From positions 1 through 54,251 of the forward strand of contig CAMBMM010000002.1 of assembly GCA_945868825.1 (NCBI GenBank): 54,251 nucleotides of DNA, in the 5' to 3' direction. The stretch comes from Sphingobacterium thalpophilum. Lineage in GTDB: Bacteria; Bacteroidota; Bacteroidia; Sphingobacteriales; Sphingobacteriaceae. Made by a program: the position numbers and the translations under genes. Positions 35,173 to 47,499 of this stretch are shown piece after piece. The notes under the pieces were generated by a model. That model was not told the DNA's origin, made no database searches, and was given only the letters and a program-made list of their open reading frames with translations. Position 1 is the stretch's first letter; every line of letters begins with the position of its first letter.

Positions 35173-36153
35173 TTATTGCTTTAAAATCCATGCAAAAATT
35201 AAAGGGACAACAATGGTCGCATCACTTTCTACAATAAATTTTGGCGTGTGAATATCTAATTTACCCCAAGTAATTTTTTCGTTAGGCACGGCACCCGAGT
35301 ACGAGCCATATGAAGTTGTAGAATCGGAAATTTGACAGAAATAACTCCAAAACGGAATGTTCTCCATTTCCATATCTTGATACAACATAGGCACTACGCA
35401 AATAGGAAAATCGCCGGCAATACCACCGCCAATTTGAAAAAAGCCTACACCTTTTCCATCCGAATTTTTTACGTACCAATCGGCTAACCAGGTCATATAC
35501 TCAATACCACTTTTCATGGTGCTGGCTTGTAACTGGTTTTTAATTACGTATGAAGCAAAAATATTCCCCATAGTAGAGTCTTCCCAACCGGGTACTACAA
35601 TTGGAATATTTTTTTGAGCGGCAGCCAACATCCAACTGTTTTTAGGATCAATTTCGTAGTACTGCTCCAAATCGCCACTTAAGAGCATTTGGTACATATA
35701 CTCATGCGGAAAATAACGTTCGCCTTTATCTTCAGCATCTTTCCAAACTTGATGTATGTGTTTTTGTAAACGGCGGAAGGCTTCTTCTTCCGGAATGCAC
35801 GTATCGGTTACTCGGTTGTAATGGTTTTCCAATAAATCCCATTCATCTTGCGGACTTAAATCGCGGTAGTTGGGCACCCGTTTATAATGAGAATGTGCCA
35901 CCAGGTTCATAATATCTTCTTCTAAATTGGCTCCAGTACACGAAATAATAGCCACTTTATCTTGACGAATCATTTCGGCAAGCGAAATACCCAACTCGGC
36001 AGTACTCATAGCACCAGCTAGGGTAATCATCATTTTTCCGCCTTCGGCTAAATGGGTTTCATAACCTTTAGCAGCATCCATTAGGGCAGCGGCATTAAAA
36101 TGCAAGTAATTTTTTTCAATAAACTGAGAAATAGGTCCTCTGGTAGTGCTCAT
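35173..36153 (-). CDS. deoxyhypusine synthase-like protein (probable polyamine enzyme)
   Basis: 326 aa, full length for the family. Conserved blocks are LAGAMSTAELGISLAEMIRQ, IISCTGANLEED, VPGWEDSTMGN and the C-terminal TWGKLD, whose Lys (~295) corresponds to the catalytic Lys of eukaryotic deoxyhypusine synthase. The GGGxxKHH motif of the eukaryotic enzyme reads GGGIAGDFP here. Bacteria lack eIF5A, so related proteins are thought to act on free polyamines (homospermidine/spermidine-type aminobutyl transfer). No polyamine gene is adjacent. An exact TAnnTTTG box stands upstream. Confidence 0.88.
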   Translation of the reverse strand: MSTTRGPISQFIEKNYLHFNAAALMDAAKGYETHLAEGGKMMITLAGAMSTAELGISLAEMIRQDKVAIISCTGANLEEDIMNLVAHSHYKRVPNYRDLSPQDEWDLLENHYNRVTDTCIPEEEAFRRLQKHIHQVWKDAEDKGERYFPHEYMYQMLLSGDLEQYYEIDPKNSWMLAAAQKNIPIVVPGWEDSTMGNIFASYVIKNQLQASTMKSGIEYMTWLADWYVKNSDGKGVGFFQIGGGIAGDFPICVVPMLYQDMEMENIPFWSYFCQISDSTTSYGSYSGAVPNEKITWGKLDIHTPKFIVESDATIVVPLIFAWILKQ

Positions 36154-36169
36154 GCGTTCAAATTTTGGC

Positions 36170-36177
36170 CAAAAATA
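36170..36177 (-). promoter_or_regulatory. -7 box (TATTTTTG) for the deoxyhypusine synthase-like gene
   Basis: The minus strand reads TATTTTTG, an exact TAnnTTTG match ending 16 nt before the ATG, predicting a leader of about 12 nt. Confidence 0.45.
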
Positions 36178-36213
36178 ACAATATATACTGGGTATAAAAA
36201 AGGTTTTATCGGC

Positions 36214-36660
36214 TTAAAATCGGATTTTAAAATCTTCTTTGGCTTGACTTTTTCTAAAGTAAACCAAACCTACATAAAATAGGTCGATAGTGACCGTTAC
36301 GGCCGAATGGGCTTGTATCAATTTCCATTGATTTTTCAACTCGTTGCTATCGTAAATATCCAGAATGATGAGGAGCGTATCCGGCTTGGCTTGAGCTAAA
36401 ACTTCGGCGGATGTATTTGGGGTTTCAATAATAAATACGTTGGCAAAATCGGGATGTGCTTGCAATACCCTGCCAAGCATGGCTTGGACTTTAGGAGCTA
36501 GTTTTTTTAGACTTTCGGGCAAGGAAATTAGCTCGATCGATTGCGTGTCATAAATTACCTCATCTACTAATTGGTATACAAAGGGCGAATGCACGCCATG
36601 ACGGGACTTGGCGCTTAGCCAATGCCACACATAATCGAGCAGTTTTCTGAAAAATTTCAC
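36214..36660 (-). CDS. shortened methyltransferase-family protein lacking the SAM-binding core
   Basis: 148 aa from a GTG at 36660. ATG starts further upstream (36711 or 36726) would overlap the divergent gene and add a region unlike the family. The N-terminus, SAKSRHGVHSPFVYQLVDEV, and C-terminus, VTVTIDLFYVGLVYFRKSQA followed by KEDFKIRF, match a common Bacteroidota class I methyltransferase of about 240-260 aa. Between them, roughly 100 residues with the glycine-rich SAM motif and acidic loop are missing; only IIETPNTS marks the place of the first motif. The frame is intact. It is probably not an active methyltransferase. A TAnnTTTG box ends 3 nt before the GTG. Confidence 0.6.
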   Translation of the reverse strand: MKFFRKLLDYVWHWLSAKSRHGVHSPFVYQLVDEVIYDTQSIELISLPESLKKLAPKVQAMLGRVLQAHPDFANVFIIETPNTSAEVLAQAKPDTLLIILDIYDSNELKNQWKLIQAHSAVTVTIDLFYVGLVYFRKSQAKEDFKIRF

Positions 36661-36663
36661 ATG

Positions 36664-36671
36664 CAAAAATA
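36664..36671 (-). promoter_or_regulatory. -7 box (TATTTTTG) 3 nt before the GTG start
   Basis: Exact TAnnTTTG match on the minus strand. Its position supports the GTG start at 36660 and implies a leaderless transcript; with the upstream ATG it would lie inside the gene. Confidence 0.4.
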
Positions 36672-36715
36672 CGCAATGCTTTGGCTTCGCTAAAAAAATG
36701 TGTATTTTCATAGTG

Positions 36716-37566
36716 ATGGATATCAAAAAAATTGAATCACTTATTAAACTGCTCGACGATCCGGATACCGAAATTTCTAGTCACGTTACCGAAAAAATTA
36801 AGGAATACGGACCAGAGGTTATTGTGTATTTAGAACAAGCTTGGGAGCAATCGTTAGATACGCAATTACAAGAACGTATCGAAAACTTGGTTCATCAACT
36901 CCAATTTGAGCAAGTAAAAACCGATTTGCAGTTGTGGGCACTTAGCGGAAGTTTCGATTTATTGCAAGGCATTCTAATTATTAACCGCTATCAATACCCC
37001 GATTTAGATGAGCAAAAAATCATCATTCAATTGGAAGATATTAAACGGGAGGTGTGGATGCAACTCATTTACGACATGGGTGCGCTAGAAAAAGTAAAAC
37101 TACTCAACCACGTATTTTACACCGTTTTTGGCTTTAGCGGCAATACCAAAAATCACCACGATCCCCAAAACTCCTATTTAAGCCACGTATTGGAGAGTAA
37201 AAAGGGAAATCAAATTTCGCTTTCTATTATATATGCCACCATTGCGCAAAAACTAGACATCCCGGTATATGGCATTAACCTGCCCCAGCATTTCATTTTA
37301 GGATATGTAGATAAAACCAAAGAATACGATGTAGATGGAGGCGTTTTATTTTATATTAACCCCTTTAACAAAGGTTTTGTGTTTTACAAACGAGATGTAA
37401 ATGCCTTTTTGCAACAGTTAAAACTATCTCCTAGCGCACAATTCTACGAACCCTGCAGCAATACCGATATGGCTATTCGGGTACTACGTAACCTCATAAG
37501 CGCTTACGAAAAATTAGGCCAAAGCGAAAAAGTAGCCGAAGTAAAAGAATTATTAGCTGTACTACT

Positions 37567-37570
<4 letters not shown>
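36716..37570 (+). CDS. transglutaminase-like / SirB1 family protein
   Basis: 284 aa from Met at 36716 ([13 protein letters not shown]); the in-frame ATG at 36698 adds six unlikely residues. An N-terminal HEAT-like helical part (~1-80) precedes the SirB1/transglutaminase-like region: [34 protein letters not shown] and [10 protein letters not shown]. The Cys of catalytic transglutaminases is Ser in the GNQISLS block, as in most of this family, so enzyme activity is doubtful. A C-terminal TPR-like segment ([20 protein letters not shown]) follows. The stop overlaps the prfB stop on the other strand. Confidence 0.8.
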
Positions 37571-41414
<3,844 letters not shown>

Positions 41415-41419
41415 AAAAT

Positions 41420-41782
41420 TTATTCGGGCCAAAAGGCATCAATTATATGGTTAACGCTGGGTTCTTGATCTTGGTTTACCAAAATGGCGAAAATATCAAA
41501 TCGTACTTCGCCTTGGTGGTTCATTAAGCGAATATATTCTTCGGCGGCACGTTGTATGTGTTTTTGTTTGGCTGCATCTACAAATTCTTCGGGTTTACCA
41601 AAGGCTTGGCCACTACGGGTTTTTACTTCAACAAAAATTAGGGTTTCATCTTGGTAGAGTATTAAATCAACCTCAGCTCGATCAAAGGTCCAGTTTTGTT
41701 CTAAAATTTCGTAATGCTGTTTCAAAAAATAGGTCCGAGCCCATTCTTCTCCTTGCCTACCCAATACACCGCCAGCTGTCAT
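41420..41782 (-). CDS. yraN: YraN / UPF0102 family putative endonuclease
   Basis: 120 aa, normal length. PD-(D/E)XK-like nuclease fold with motif EVDLILYQDETLIFVEVKTR and an N-terminal GRQGEEWARTYFLKQHYEIL. Biological role not established. Its ATG overlaps the dnaG TAA (TAATG), implying translational coupling. Confidence 0.9.
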   Translation of the reverse strand: MTAGGVLGRQGEEWARTYFLKQHYEILEQNWTFDRAEVDLILYQDETLIFVEVKTRSGQAFGKPEEFVDAAKQKHIQRAAEEYIRLMNHQGEVRFDIFAILVNQDQEPSVNHIIDAFWPE

Positions 41783-43698
41783 TATTTTATAATTACCGAA
41801 CCCAATTGCTGCGAAATCAATTTCTCCATATCTTTCACCTGCATGTATTTTTTCATCAAAATAGCCTGATTATCGGGATCATTTTCTTCTTGTATTTCGG
41901 CACGTACGGCTAAAATAAGTTGGTCTATTTTTTTCTTTTTGAGGTGAAAAATGCCACCCAAAATAGTTCCTTTTAGATTTTCGGCTTCAGTACGTACATA
42001 TATTCTACGCTTAGCATACCAATTTTCACTTAAGGAATATGGGGTTGAAATTAAAGATATAGCCAAATCGGCTAAAGCCGAGTCGCGGTGTTTAATAAAC
42101 TCTTGGTCGCTTGGAATAGTACCCATTGCCAACTGTTTTTTGTACTCTTCAATAAATAAGGCACAAACGGGATGTTCAAAGGCTACATCGCCTAAATTGG
42201 CCATTACATAAGGACCAATAAAGGTATTGGTATGGCTATCCCAATCTACTTGCTCTTTCCCATAAGCCAATAGCAGGCGTACAATTTCTTTTTCTTGATT
42301 TTCATCGCCAGTTGAAGCCCTAGAAACACTACTTTCAATAAGCGGCTCTTCTAGTTGCGGAGCGCTAGGCTGTGGAAAGGGCACTCGTTTTTGCTTGGCT
42401 TGCTTAATTTTATTAAGCTCGGTAAGCAATACCCGCTCTTCCATTTGCATTAGAGAGCTACATTCTCGTAAAAAAACCGAGGCAATAATACTATCGGGAA
42501 TTTTGGCAATGCTCTCTACCACTTCGCGAATAAGTGCGGCCCGTTTTAAAGGGTCGGTACCGGCATCTTTTAATAAGATGGCGGTTTTATACAAAATAAA
42601 ATCTTTTTTCTGATCTTCTATATAGGTTTTAAAGGCCGAACTACCCACTTCTTGAGCATAGGAATCGGGGTCGTGCCCTTCAGGAAAAGAAACCACTTTT
42701 ACATTCAGCCCCTCTTCCAAAATCATATCTAATCCTCGTAAAGAAGCTTTAATACCGGCAGCATCGCCATCGTATAAAATGGTGATATTTTTTGTAAAAC
42801 GACCAATAAGGCGTATTTGTTCGGTAGTTAGAGAAGTGCCCGAAGAAGCCACCACATTTTCGATACCGGCTTGTTGTACCGAAAGTACATCGGCATAGCC
42901 TTCTACTAAAAAACAATTGTCTTCATCGCGAATGGCTTTTTTTGCTTGAAATAAGCCATACAACACACTCGATTTGTGGTAAATATCGCTCTCTGGCGAA
43001 TTCACATATTTAGGTACACTTTTGTCATTCTTGAGGGTACGCCCTCCAAAACCAATTACACGCCCAGTAAAATTGTGTATAGGAAACATCACCCTACCGC
43101 GAAAACGATCGTAGGTTTTGCCTTTATCGTTGCGAACGCTTAGGCCAGTTTCTTCTAAAAATTCTTCTTTAAAGCCTTCTTGTATGGCTTTCTGAATAAG
43201 CGCATCCCAATCTTCGGGCGAATAGCCCAATTCAAATTTCTTTACAATATCATCGCGAAAGCCACGCTCTTTAAAATAACTTAAGCCTATGGCTTTGCCT
43301 TCTTCGCTTTCCCATAATTGTTCTTGAAAAAACTTGGCTGCCCAGGCCGACACAATGTATAAACTTTCTCTCCGGTTATTGTGTGCTTGTTCTTCGGGGG
43401 TATTTTCTACCTCGGCAATTTCAATCTGGTATTTTTGGGCCAAATATTTTAAAGCCTCGGGGTAAGAATACTTTTCATGATCCATTACAAAATGAACCGA
43501 ATCGCCACCTTTGCCACAACCAAAACATTTGTAAATGCCTTTGGTTACAGAAACGTTAAAAGATGGTGTTTTTTCGTTATGGAACGGACATAAGCCAATA
43601 AGGCTGGTGCCCCGTTTCTTAAGGTGTACGAAATCGCCAACCACCTCTTCAACACGGGCGGTTTCTATAATTTTATCGACGGTTTCTTGTGGAATCAT
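41782..43698 (-). CDS. dnaG: DNA primase
   Basis: 638 aa from ATG at 43698 (MIPQETVDKIIE); a longer open frame upstream begins only with TTG. The N-terminal zinc-binding domain has CPFHNEKTPSF and CFGCGKGG. The TOPRIM core has the YGLFQAKKAI, LVEGYADVLSVQQAG and ILYDGDAAGIKASLRG (acidic DxD-type) motifs. The C-terminal region is probably the DnaB-interacting part. It makes RNA primers for replication. Confidence 0.97.
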   Translation of the reverse strand: MIPQETVDKIIETARVEEVVGDFVHLKKRGTSLIGLCPFHNEKTPSFNVSVTKGIYKCFGCGKGGDSVHFVMDHEKYSYPEALKYLAQKYQIEIAEVENTPEEQAHNNRRESLYIVSAWAAKFFQEQLWESEEGKAIGLSYFKERGFRDDIVKKFELGYSPEDWDALIQKAIQEGFKEEFLEETGLSVRNDKGKTYDRFRGRVMFPIHNFTGRVIGFGGRTLKNDKSVPKYVNSPESDIYHKSSVLYGLFQAKKAIRDEDNCFLVEGYADVLSVQQAGIENVVASSGTSLTTEQIRLIGRFTKNITILYDGDAAGIKASLRGLDMILEEGLNVKVVSFPEGHDPDSYAQEVGSSAFKTYIEDQKKDFILYKTAILLKDAGTDPLKRAALIREVVESIAKIPDSIIASVFLRECSSLMQMEERVLLTELNKIKQAKQKRVPFPQPSAPQLEEPLIESSVSRASTGDENQEKEIVRLLLAYGKEQVDWDSHTNTFIGPYVMANLGDVAFEHPVCALFIEEYKKQLAMGTIPSDQEFIKHRDSALADLAISLISTPYSLSENWYAKRRIYVRTEAENLKGTILGGIFHLKKKKIDQLILAVRAEIQEENDPDNQAILMKKYMQVKDMEKLISQQLGSVIIK

Positions 43699-43703
43699 GA
43701 ATG

Positions 43704-43711
43704 GAAAATTA
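43704..43711 (-). promoter_or_regulatory. -7-like box (TAATTTTC) 5 nt before dnaG
   Basis: Matches TAnnTTTG except for the last base and ends 5 nt before the dnaG ATG. A second near-box TATTTTG (43714-43720) lies just upstream and would give a normal short leader, so this site is uncertain. Confidence 0.25.
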
Positions 43712-43768
43712 CGCAAAATAGCGTGGAAGATAAAATTTTGAAAAGAAGCGTGAACTTAATGCTTGTTT

Positions 43769-44464
43769 TTAACCTATTTTGGGGTTTTTAGTCCCATTGG
43801 GTTTAAGGGAATAAATGAGCGAAACCCCATTGATATGGAATAAGCGGTTGTAGGTTGCTTTCGCAAAATCGGGGCGATAAATATAGTAGGCGTCTAGTTT
43901 AAGTTGTTTGCTAAACTTATACTTAAAGCCAATGGTATTTCGCCAATTGTCTATAAAATATACGCCGCCAAACTTCATAATGGGTTCGGTTTGCACGTAC
44001 ATATCTAACTTCTTAATTAACCCAAATTTGGCCCCTAAACGCACTCTCCAATAGCCACTTTTATCATTTTGTACCGTTGAATCATCAAAATCTTGAATTC
44101 TGTTTTGAATGATTGCCCTTAAAGAAATATCTACCGGGCCCAATTCATGACTAGCTTCTGCACCTATGCTAAATCGGTGAGAGGTTATTCCGGAAACTAA
44201 GGCCAAACGATATTCTGCTTTCAAGCTTAAAAAATCGCTTACTTCTTTACTTGCGCCAACAGATAAATAAGACCCGTTAAAGGTGCGAACATTGTTAAAA
44301 TAGCGGGCTTGGTAATCTAATTCAGCAGCCCATTTATTTGGTAAATTGATGTCTAAAGTACCACCAAACCAGCCTTGCACATCGGTAGGATCTGCTTTGC
44401 TAGTTTGCGCCAAAACAGATTGGTACGCCCCTATAAAAAAGAGTATACAGAACAACTTTTTCAT
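43769..44464 (-). CDS. DUF2490 outer-membrane beta-barrel protein
   Basis: 231 aa from Met at 44464 (MKKLFCILFF), Sec signal peptide ending near SVLAQ. The mature part has alternating beta strands with WFGGTLDINLPNKWAAELDYQ, RLALVSGITSHRFSIGAEA and a C-terminal strand typical of barrel proteins, matching DUF2490. Probably in the outer membrane; function unknown. Last gene of the Rieske-VTC-DUF4956 unit; an alternative start at 44494 would overlap DUF4956. Confidence 0.83.
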   Translation of the reverse strand: MKKLFCILFFIGAYQSVLAQTSKADPTDVQGWFGGTLDINLPNKWAAELDYQARYFNNVRTFNGSYLSVGASKEVSDFLSLKAEYRLALVSGITSHRFSIGAEASHELGPVDISLRAIIQNRIQDFDDSTVQNDKSGYWRVRLGAKFGLIKKLDMYVQTEPIMKFGGVYFIDNWRNTIGFKYKFSKQLKLDAYYIYRPDFAKATYNRLFHINGVSLIYSLKPNGTKNPKIG

Positions 44465-44468
44465 GTAC

Positions 44469-45041
44469 TTAGTTGAAATAAACGGTGAGCACACAGGTAT
44501 CTTTTAAAAAATCAATTTCACTGACTTCATACCGATGAATAGTTAAGCCCGTTCTGTTTTGTAAATCGGCCAAAAGTTCGTCCTCTCTACCAGCTTGTAT
44601 AAGCTGTACATTATCGTACACAATGATATTTATTTGTTCTTTTTTAACCACCCATTTACTCTCTAATAAGAATATGAGTAAAAGCATGGTTAAACTCAAA
44701 ATAGATAAAGAAATAAAATCGGCCGGGGCAACTGCATTTAGCATACCCAGGGTAATGCATAAAAACAGATAGGTCATATCTTTGGTAGAAATGCCCGTAG
44801 TACGGTAACGTAGCATAGAAAATACGGCAAACAAACCAAAGGCCGAGCCAATACTCATATCTACCCGATTAAGCATATACGAAGTAAAAAATATAACTGT
44901 ATTGAACGAAAAAAAGGTTAAAAAAAGATCGGTGCGTTTGTAATTAGTGTAATAAATCCCTCTAATAAGTATAATGGTAGCCAACAAATTAACTACAAAT
45001 CTTACTCCAATTTCGCTAGTGAGTAAATTTAGGTATGTCAT
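44469..45041 (-). CDS. DUF4956 membrane protein
   Basis: 190 aa with about four transmembrane helices and a soluble C-terminal domain of about 70 residues (NIIVYDNVQLIQAGREDELL...). The block SAFGLFAVFSMLRYRTTGISTKDMTYLF is typical of DUF4956. Function unknown. It directly abuts the VTC-domain gene, a pairing seen in many bacteria, so both probably act in one process. Confidence 0.88.
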   Translation of the reverse strand: MTYLNLLTSEIGVRFVVNLLATIILIRGIYYTNYKRTDLFLTFFSFNTVIFFTSYMLNRVDMSIGSAFGLFAVFSMLRYRTTGISTKDMTYLFLCITLGMLNAVAPADFISLSILSLTMLLLIFLLESKWVVKKEQINIIVYDNVQLIQAGREDELLADLQNRTGLTIHRYEVSEIDFLKDTCVLTVYFN

Positions 45042-45776
45042 TTAAGATGCTTGATTAAGTGCAGCAAATCTACGATAGATTGGCTTAAATGCATTGGATT
45101 TTATAGGTTGTTGGAGTGCGATTAAACCCAAACAATATTTACTGATAGCCCCACTGCGTATGGCTAACTGTTTCATCAATTTTGCAAAGTCCATATCGCG
45201 GCCTCTTTCTGTTTTAACTTCTACAATCACTTGGTTAGAAAAATCGGCGGTGGCCTGTTCTTTACTAAACTTCAGATTAAAATCGAAGGTAACTTTTTCG
45301 GGTTTTGTTTTATGTAAAAGCGTAATTCGTTGGTACTGAATGGCCAAACTTTGGACTAAAGCATCGCTTTTAATAGCTGTATTATCGAAAATAAAGTCCG
45401 AAGCCGTTGTTAAATCGCTTGCCGGTATTCGGTACTTTTCGGTAATTCCTTTATTGTTTTTTTTCTTCACCTCTACAAAAGTTTCGCCACTGTGCACATA
45501 TACACGTTTACGCACCTTAAAACGGTTTCCTTTACCCTGATGATGATGGTGATATAAAGTGTACTCAGGTGTATCGTAATACCAGGTATCGTAATCAAAA
45601 ACGTGCTGGCTATGTATAGTTAATAGTTGATATGCAGATGCACATGCTGCCAATACTGCCGGCAATGCCTCTTTTGGGAGTACATATTTACGGTCAACCC
45701 GGCGGTTCATAGGCGCACGCTCCTCCAGTTCTTCCAAAGAAAACTGATCAAAAAAACCCAGCTCAGGAGCTTGCAT
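45042..45776 (-). CDS. VTC-domain polyphosphate polymerase-like protein
   Basis: 244 aa. The VTC/CYTH-like tunnel fold is suggested by the charged motifs RRVDRKYVLP, GNRFKVRKRVYV, FVEVKKKNNKGITEKYR and VIVEVKTERGRDMDF. Yeast Vtc4 makes polyphosphate from ATP with such a domain; bacterial members have been proposed to act similarly, but substrate is not proven. No membrane segment; the adjacent DUF4956 could supply one. Confidence 0.87.
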   Translation of the reverse strand: MQAPELGFFDQFSLEELEERAPMNRRVDRKYVLPKEALPAVLAACASAYQLLTIHSQHVFDYDTWYYDTPEYTLYHHHHQGKGNRFKVRKRVYVHSGETFVEVKKKNNKGITEKYRIPASDLTTASDFIFDNTAIKSDALVQSLAIQYQRITLLHKTKPEKVTFDFNLKFSKEQATADFSNQVIVEVKTERGRDMDFAKLMKQLAIRSGAISKYCLGLIALQQPIKSNAFKPIYRRFAALNQAS

Positions 45777-45779
45777 CTA

Positions 45780-46211
45780 TTAAGAATAAATTCTTAAAGT
45801 TGAATTTGTTAAAGAGGTATTATAGCTTTTTAAATTGGTAGTAGCTGGACCAAGTGTAACCATACCCGTACTGCTAAATTTTGCACCATGATTGGGGCAT
45901 ACAAAATTATTGTTTGCCGAATTGTAGTTTACTGTGGTGCCTTCGTGGGTACACGCAGCCGATACAGCTAAAAATGCACCGGCATTGGTACGAGCAACTA
46001 AAATTCCTTGACTAACCAAAAAACCTCCATTGCTTGCTAAAGCTCCCGAACTCACATCAAGGGTAAAATCTACATTGCTAGGTGCAGTAGGTACACTAGA
46101 GGTTGAGCCTGTAGATGATTTGCCACATCCGGCAATACCGCCCAAGCAAATAGGGGCTAGAAATGCAGCGGCACCAACGCCAACCTGCGATAAAAAATCT
46201 TTTCTGTCCAT
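45780..46211 (-). CDS. Rieske-type [2Fe-2S] protein, exported
   Basis: 143 aa. The N-terminus MDRKDFLSQVGVGAAAFLAP resembles a Tat signal with RK in place of RR and is followed by a lipobox-like IAGC near residue 29. Cluster ligands are CTHEGT and CPNHGAKF, a normal Rieske CxH...CxxH pair. It is not next to a cytochrome b, so it is unlikely to be part of a bc1 complex, which this organism seems to replace with alternative complex III. First gene of a unit with VTC, DUF4956 and DUF2490 (3 nt, 0 nt, 4 nt gaps). Confidence 0.88.
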   Translation of the reverse strand: MDRKDFLSQVGVGAAAFLAPICLGGIAGCGKSSTGSTSSVPTAPSNVDFTLDVSSGALASNGGFLVSQGILVARTNAGAFLAVSAACTHEGTTVNYNSANNNFVCPNHGAKFSSTGMVTLGPATTNLKSYNTSLTNSTLRIYS

Positions 46212-46302
46212 AACATCTGGTTTTTAATTAAAATCAATTTACCAAATTTTACGCACAAAACGAAAAAACAAGCATTAAAAATGTTAAAAACAAGTATTTT
46301 TT

Positions 46303-47487
46303 TTAATTACCCAATCGTTTTAAGGCAATATAGGCCATTAATCCGGTGCTTATGGCGAAAGCATTTTCATCGATATCAAAGGTTGGCGTATGCACGGAAG
46401 AAGTAATTCCTTTGGCTTCGTTACGGGTTCCTAAGCGGTAAAAACAAGCATCAGCTACTTGAGAATAGTAGGCAAAATCTTCGGCAGCCATCCAAATATC
46501 TAGGTCGAGCACATTTTCTTTTCCTAAATATTCTTGGGCATATTGTTTGGCTTGTGCGGTTAGTTTTTCTTCGTTTACTAAAAATGGATAGCCTATTCTA
46601 ATTTCGAATTCGCAACTTCCACCCATACTTTCGGCAATACCTTCGGCCATTTTTTTCATGCGGATGTGCGCCTCGGCACGCCAAGCTTCGTCCATGGTTC
46701 TAAAGGTGCCCTCTAGCTTTACTTCGTTGGGAATAACGTTGGTAGCGCCATTGGCTATTACCTTACCAAACGACAATACCGATGGGGTATTCGGGTTGGC
46801 CGTACGGCTAACAATTTGTTGTAATGAAACCAAAATCTGAGCGGTTATCATTACCGGATCGATGTTCTGCTGCGGTTGAGCAGCGTGGCCGCCTTTACCT
46901 TTTACGGTTACATACAACTCATCGGTAGAGGCCATGTATTTACCCGAACGAAAGCCTACTTTACCGGTTTCGATAAAAGGCATAACGTGTTGACCAATTA
47001 CTGCTTGAGGGGTTGGATTTTCTAGCACGCCTTCTTTAATCATTTGGTTGGCACCGCCAGGCAATAGTTCTTCTGCCGGTTGAAATATCAATTTAATAGT
47101 GCCGCCAAATTCCGCTTTTAGTTCTTGTAAAATAGAGGCCGTTCCCAATAAAGAGGCAGTATGCGCATCGTGCCCACAGGCATGCATTACGCCGGCTTGG
47201 GTTGATTTGTAAACAACTTCATTCGCTTCTTGAATGGGTAAAGCATCCATATCGGCACGCAGAGCAACCACTTGGTCGGAAGGTTTATCACCTGTAATAA
47301 GCGCTACCAAACCGGTGTTAGCCATAGGCTTATAGGCAATTCCCAATTCATCGAGTTTAGCGGCTACAAACGCAACCGTTTTATGCTCCTGAAAAGATAA
47401 TTCGGGATGAGCATGCAAATGTCTTCTGTTTTGAATAGTTGATTCCAAAACACTAGCGGCTAATTCTTGAATTCGATTTTTAAGCAT
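46303..47487 (-). CDS. M20 family amidohydrolase / metallopeptidase
   Basis: 394 aa, normal length. Metal-site motifs are MHACGHDAHTASLLGTA, IFQPAEELLPGGANQMI and WMAAEDFAYYSQ, matching the hippurate hydrolase / N-acetyl-amino-acid deacetylase subgroup (M20D). A dimerisation domain lies between (VTVKGKGGHAAQPQQNIDPV). Soluble and cytosolic. It follows secA by 12 nt; the pairing has no obvious functional logic. Substrate unknown. Confidence 0.92.
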   Translation of the reverse strand: MLKNRIQELAASVLESTIQNRRHLHAHPELSFQEHKTVAFVAAKLDELGIAYKPMANTGLVALITGDKPSDQVVALRADMDALPIQEANEVVYKSTQAGVMHACGHDAHTASLLGTASILQELKAEFGGTIKLIFQPAEELLPGGANQMIKEGVLENPTPQAVIGQHVMPFIETGKVGFRSGKYMASTDELYVTVKGKGGHAAQPQQNIDPVMITAQILVSLQQIVSRTANPNTPSVLSFGKVIANGATNVIPNEVKLEGTFRTMDEAWRAEAHIRMKKMAEGIAESMGGSCEFEIRIGYPFLVNEEKLTAQAKQYAQEYLGKENVLDLDIWMAAEDFAYYSQVADACFYRLGTRNEAKGITSSVHTPTFDIDENAFAISTGLMAYIALKRLGN

Positions 47488-47499
47488 AGTTAACGCTAT

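Noticed and set aside
45780-46211. Rieske protein as evidence for a cytochrome bc1 complex
   Set aside because: No cytochrome b or c1 gene is adjacent, and a complete alternative complex III is encoded in the window.
46212-46302. Possible terminator or repeat in the AT-rich gap between the M20 and Rieske genes
   Set aside because: CTTGTTTTT occurs twice but no stable hairpin forms; only an imperfect promoter-like TAAAATTTG with one extra base was seen.
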